The notes under the pieces: model-generated | The model's input: the letters and a program-made list of their open reading frames with translations, nothing else | Database searches by the model: none | Told to the model about the DNA's origin: nothing | Part shown: positions 6,673-7,829 of the stretch, piece by piece | Position numbering within the stretch: position 1 is the first letter of the stretch | Layout of the letters: every line of letters begins with the position of its first letter | Source: an uncultured Clostridia bacterium | Lineage (GTDB): Bacteria; Bacillota; Clostridia; JAAYHZ01 | DNA: 7,829 nt | NCBI GenBank assembly: GCA_937894465.1 | Contig: CALCRE010000265.1 | Span: 1-7,829, forward strand | Direction: 5' to 3' | Position numbers and translations under genes: made by a program

Positions 6673-7770
6673 TTAGTTCTTTAAGACAGGAGGGGAAACA
6701 TGATTAGAGTAGGTGTGATCGGAGTTGGAAGAGGACGTGCTTTTGTAGGCAGTGCAAAAACGGTGGGCATGGAATTGGTGGCATTATGCGATACCTGGGA
6801 AGAAAAGCTTGAAGCGGTGGGTAAACAATTTAATGTTAGTACCTATACGGATTATGACAAGTTTTTAGAGCATGATATGGATGCGGTGATCTTGGCCAAC
6901 TATTTTCATCAGCATGCTCCATTTGCAATAAAAGCATTGGAAGCCGGAAAGCATGTCATGAGTGAAACTACGGCAGTGATTACCATGGCGGAAGCAGCTG
7001 CCCTTGTGAACAAGGTAGAGAAAACAGGGAAAATCTATATGTTGGCCGAAAACTACCCCTACTTTAAATACAATCAGGAAATGAGAAGATTGTATCAAGC
7101 GGGGGAAATCGGTGAAATGGTTTACGGGGAAGGGGAGTATCTTCATCCGGATGCAGTGGAAACTCGAAACAAACGGTCGGCAGGATTCAATCATTGGAGA
7201 AATAACTTGCCTGTAACCTATTACAACACCCATGCATTAGCTCCTATTATGCATATTACCGACACCATGCCGGTGATGGTCAATGCATTGAGCATCCCAA
7301 ATTCTCCGAAAGATGAACAAACCGCTTTATTACCTAACAAAGCCGATACAAGCTCTGTGATTTTAACCCGCATGAATAATGATTCGGTAGTTCGAACCAT
7401 CGGATACAATCTACGCGGTCACGGAAATTGGTACAGAGTCCACGGCACAAGAGGTTTGATGGAAAATTTGCGTACATTGGATACCCAAATGTTGAGAGTC
7501 AAGCATGAGGTTTTTGAATTAAGAGAAGGAGAAGTGGAAGAAAAGATCTACAAACCGGATTTCCCCTTTATGGCCAATGTGGCCAACACCACCGGTCATG
7601 GGGGAGGGGACTTTTTCACCGACTATTATTTTGCCGAAGCCATCCGCACCGGAGTGCAACCGTACTTTGATGTTTACAAAGCCGTTGCCATGTCAGCTGT
7701 TGCCATACAAGGATTTAAATCGGCTCATGAAAACGGTGCTCCTTTTGAAATACCGGATTTTAAAAACAGT
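5425..7770 (+). repeat. Tandem gene duplication, period 1275 bases
   Basis: Bases 5425-6495 and 6700-7770 form two direct, gap-free copies of the same coding sequence. Homology begins at the start codon (the upstream sequences differ) and ends after the FKNS codons. The copies are most alike over roughly codons 40-150 and 295-345, and most different over roughly codons 150-290. Confidence 0.9.
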
Positions 7771-7779
7771 ATGTCATAG
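6700..7779 (+). CDS. Gfo/Idh/MocA family oxidoreductase, tandem copy B (C-terminally truncated)
   Basis: Duplicate of the preceding gene, 359 residues against 415. The two align without gaps from the first methionine to DFKNS (residue 357), with about 36 substitutions by eye (about 90% identity). All motif residues are kept: GVGRG, ETT (E89), AENYPY, YYNTHALAP (H178) and GHGGGDFF. Substitutions concentrate in the substrate domain: seven fall in residues 198-215. After DFKNS it reads MS and stops, so the 58-residue tail of copy A is lost, and downstream DNA shows no match to the tail coding sequence. The gene at 1154 also lacks such a tail, so copy B may still fold and work. A strong AGGAGG (6688-6693) lies 6 bases before ATG. 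It is probably co-transcribed with copy A. The alternative is a decaying pseudogene cut by a recombination or insertion junction. Confidence 0.85.
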   Translation: MIRVGVIGVGRGRAFVGSAKTVGMELVALCDTWEEKLEAVGKQFNVSTYTDYDKFLEHDMDAVILANYFHQHAPFAIKALEAGKHVMSETTAVITMAEAAALVNKVEKTGKIYMLAENYPYFKYNQEMRRLYQAGEIGEMVYGEGEYLHPDAVETRNKRSAGFNHWRNNLPVTYYNTHALAPIMHITDTMPVMVNALSIPNSPKDEQTALLPNKADTSSVILTRMNNDSVVRTIGYNLRGHGNWYRVHGTRGLMENLRTLDTQMLRVKHEVFELREGEVEEKIYKPDFPFMANVANTTGHGGGDFFTDYYFAEAIRTGVQPYFDVYKAVAMSAVAIQGFKSAHENGAPFEIPDFKNSMS

Positions 7780-7829
7780 GTAATTGCTAAACCCTAGAAA
7801 ACTAGAGAACCATATATACCAGATTATAG
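7780..7829. other. Non-coding tail downstream of the truncated copy; possible junction
   Basis: These 50 bases follow the premature stop of copy B and do not resemble the 3' part of copy A. They contain CTAG-AAAA-CTAG (7794-7805) but no GC-rich stem with a T-run, so no terminator is evident. The stretch starting GTAATTGC could be the edge of an inserted element, but one end alone is not enough to name one. Confidence 0.35.

Noticed and set aside
5662..7233. Minus-strand open frames at matching places within both tandem copies (5662-5958 and 6865-7233)
   Set aside because: They are reverse-strand shadows of the same coding sequence, repeated only because the gene is duplicated; the proteins have no recognisable domain.
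7794..7805. CTAG-AAAA-CTAG as a terminator hairpin for copy B
   Set aside because: The stem is four base pairs and no T-run follows.
7780..7829. Left end of an IS66-type or other insertion sequence (begins GTAATTGC)
   Set aside because: Only one possible end is visible, with no transposase, no second inverted repeat and no testable target duplication, so it stays a hypothesis under the truncation finding.

Overview
The window is a densely packed, single-strand (+) accessory-metabolism region. Seven genes fill almost all of it. The moderate-to-low GC, strong AGGAGG-type ribosome-binding sites with 5-10 base spacing, and use of ATG and GTG starts suggest a Firmicute, most likely Clostridia; no marker gene fixes the genus.

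Left block (2-5326), probably one operon with gaps of 45, 38, 13 and 15 bases: (1) a uroporphyrinogen-decarboxylase/MtaA-like (URO-D superfamily) protein whose first codons lie outside the window; (2) a Gfo/Idh/MocA oxidoreductase; (3) an amidohydrolase-2 TIM-barrel metal hydrolase with a GTG start; (4) an L-arabinose/L-fucose isomerase-like protein that keeps all four expected metal residues; (5) a GNAT acetyltransferase.

Right block (5327-7829): a 98-base intergenic gap with a TTGACA box, a TATA-rich -10 region and a perfect 14-base palindrome (TTACGTTAACGTAA) that looks like a repressor operator. It precedes two tandem Gfo/Idh/MocA genes that align without gaps and are about 90% identical (about 36 substitutions in 357 residues, counted by eye). 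The second copy stops after residue 359, 56 residues before the first, at a point where homology ends abruptly. The last 50 bases hold no recognisable gene.

Working together: this looks like a catabolic island for an unusual carbohydrate, glycoside or cyclitol. All three Gfo/Idh/MocA proteins lack the usual EKP lysine and carry a (Y)xTHxLxP motif, AEN(Y) and GHGGGDFF. This pattern resembles the NAD-dependent GH109 glycosidase branch more than ordinary sugar dehydrogenases. A plausible but unproven scheme is oxidation or redox-assisted cleavage by the Gfo/Idh/MocA enzymes, ring or lactone hydrolysis by the amidohydrolase, aldose-ketose isomerisation by the AraA-like enzyme, and methyl removal or transfer by the URO-D-like protein. 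The acetyltransferase has no obvious place in this scheme. No transporter, regulator, corrinoid protein, RNA gene, CRISPR array or complete mobile element is visible.
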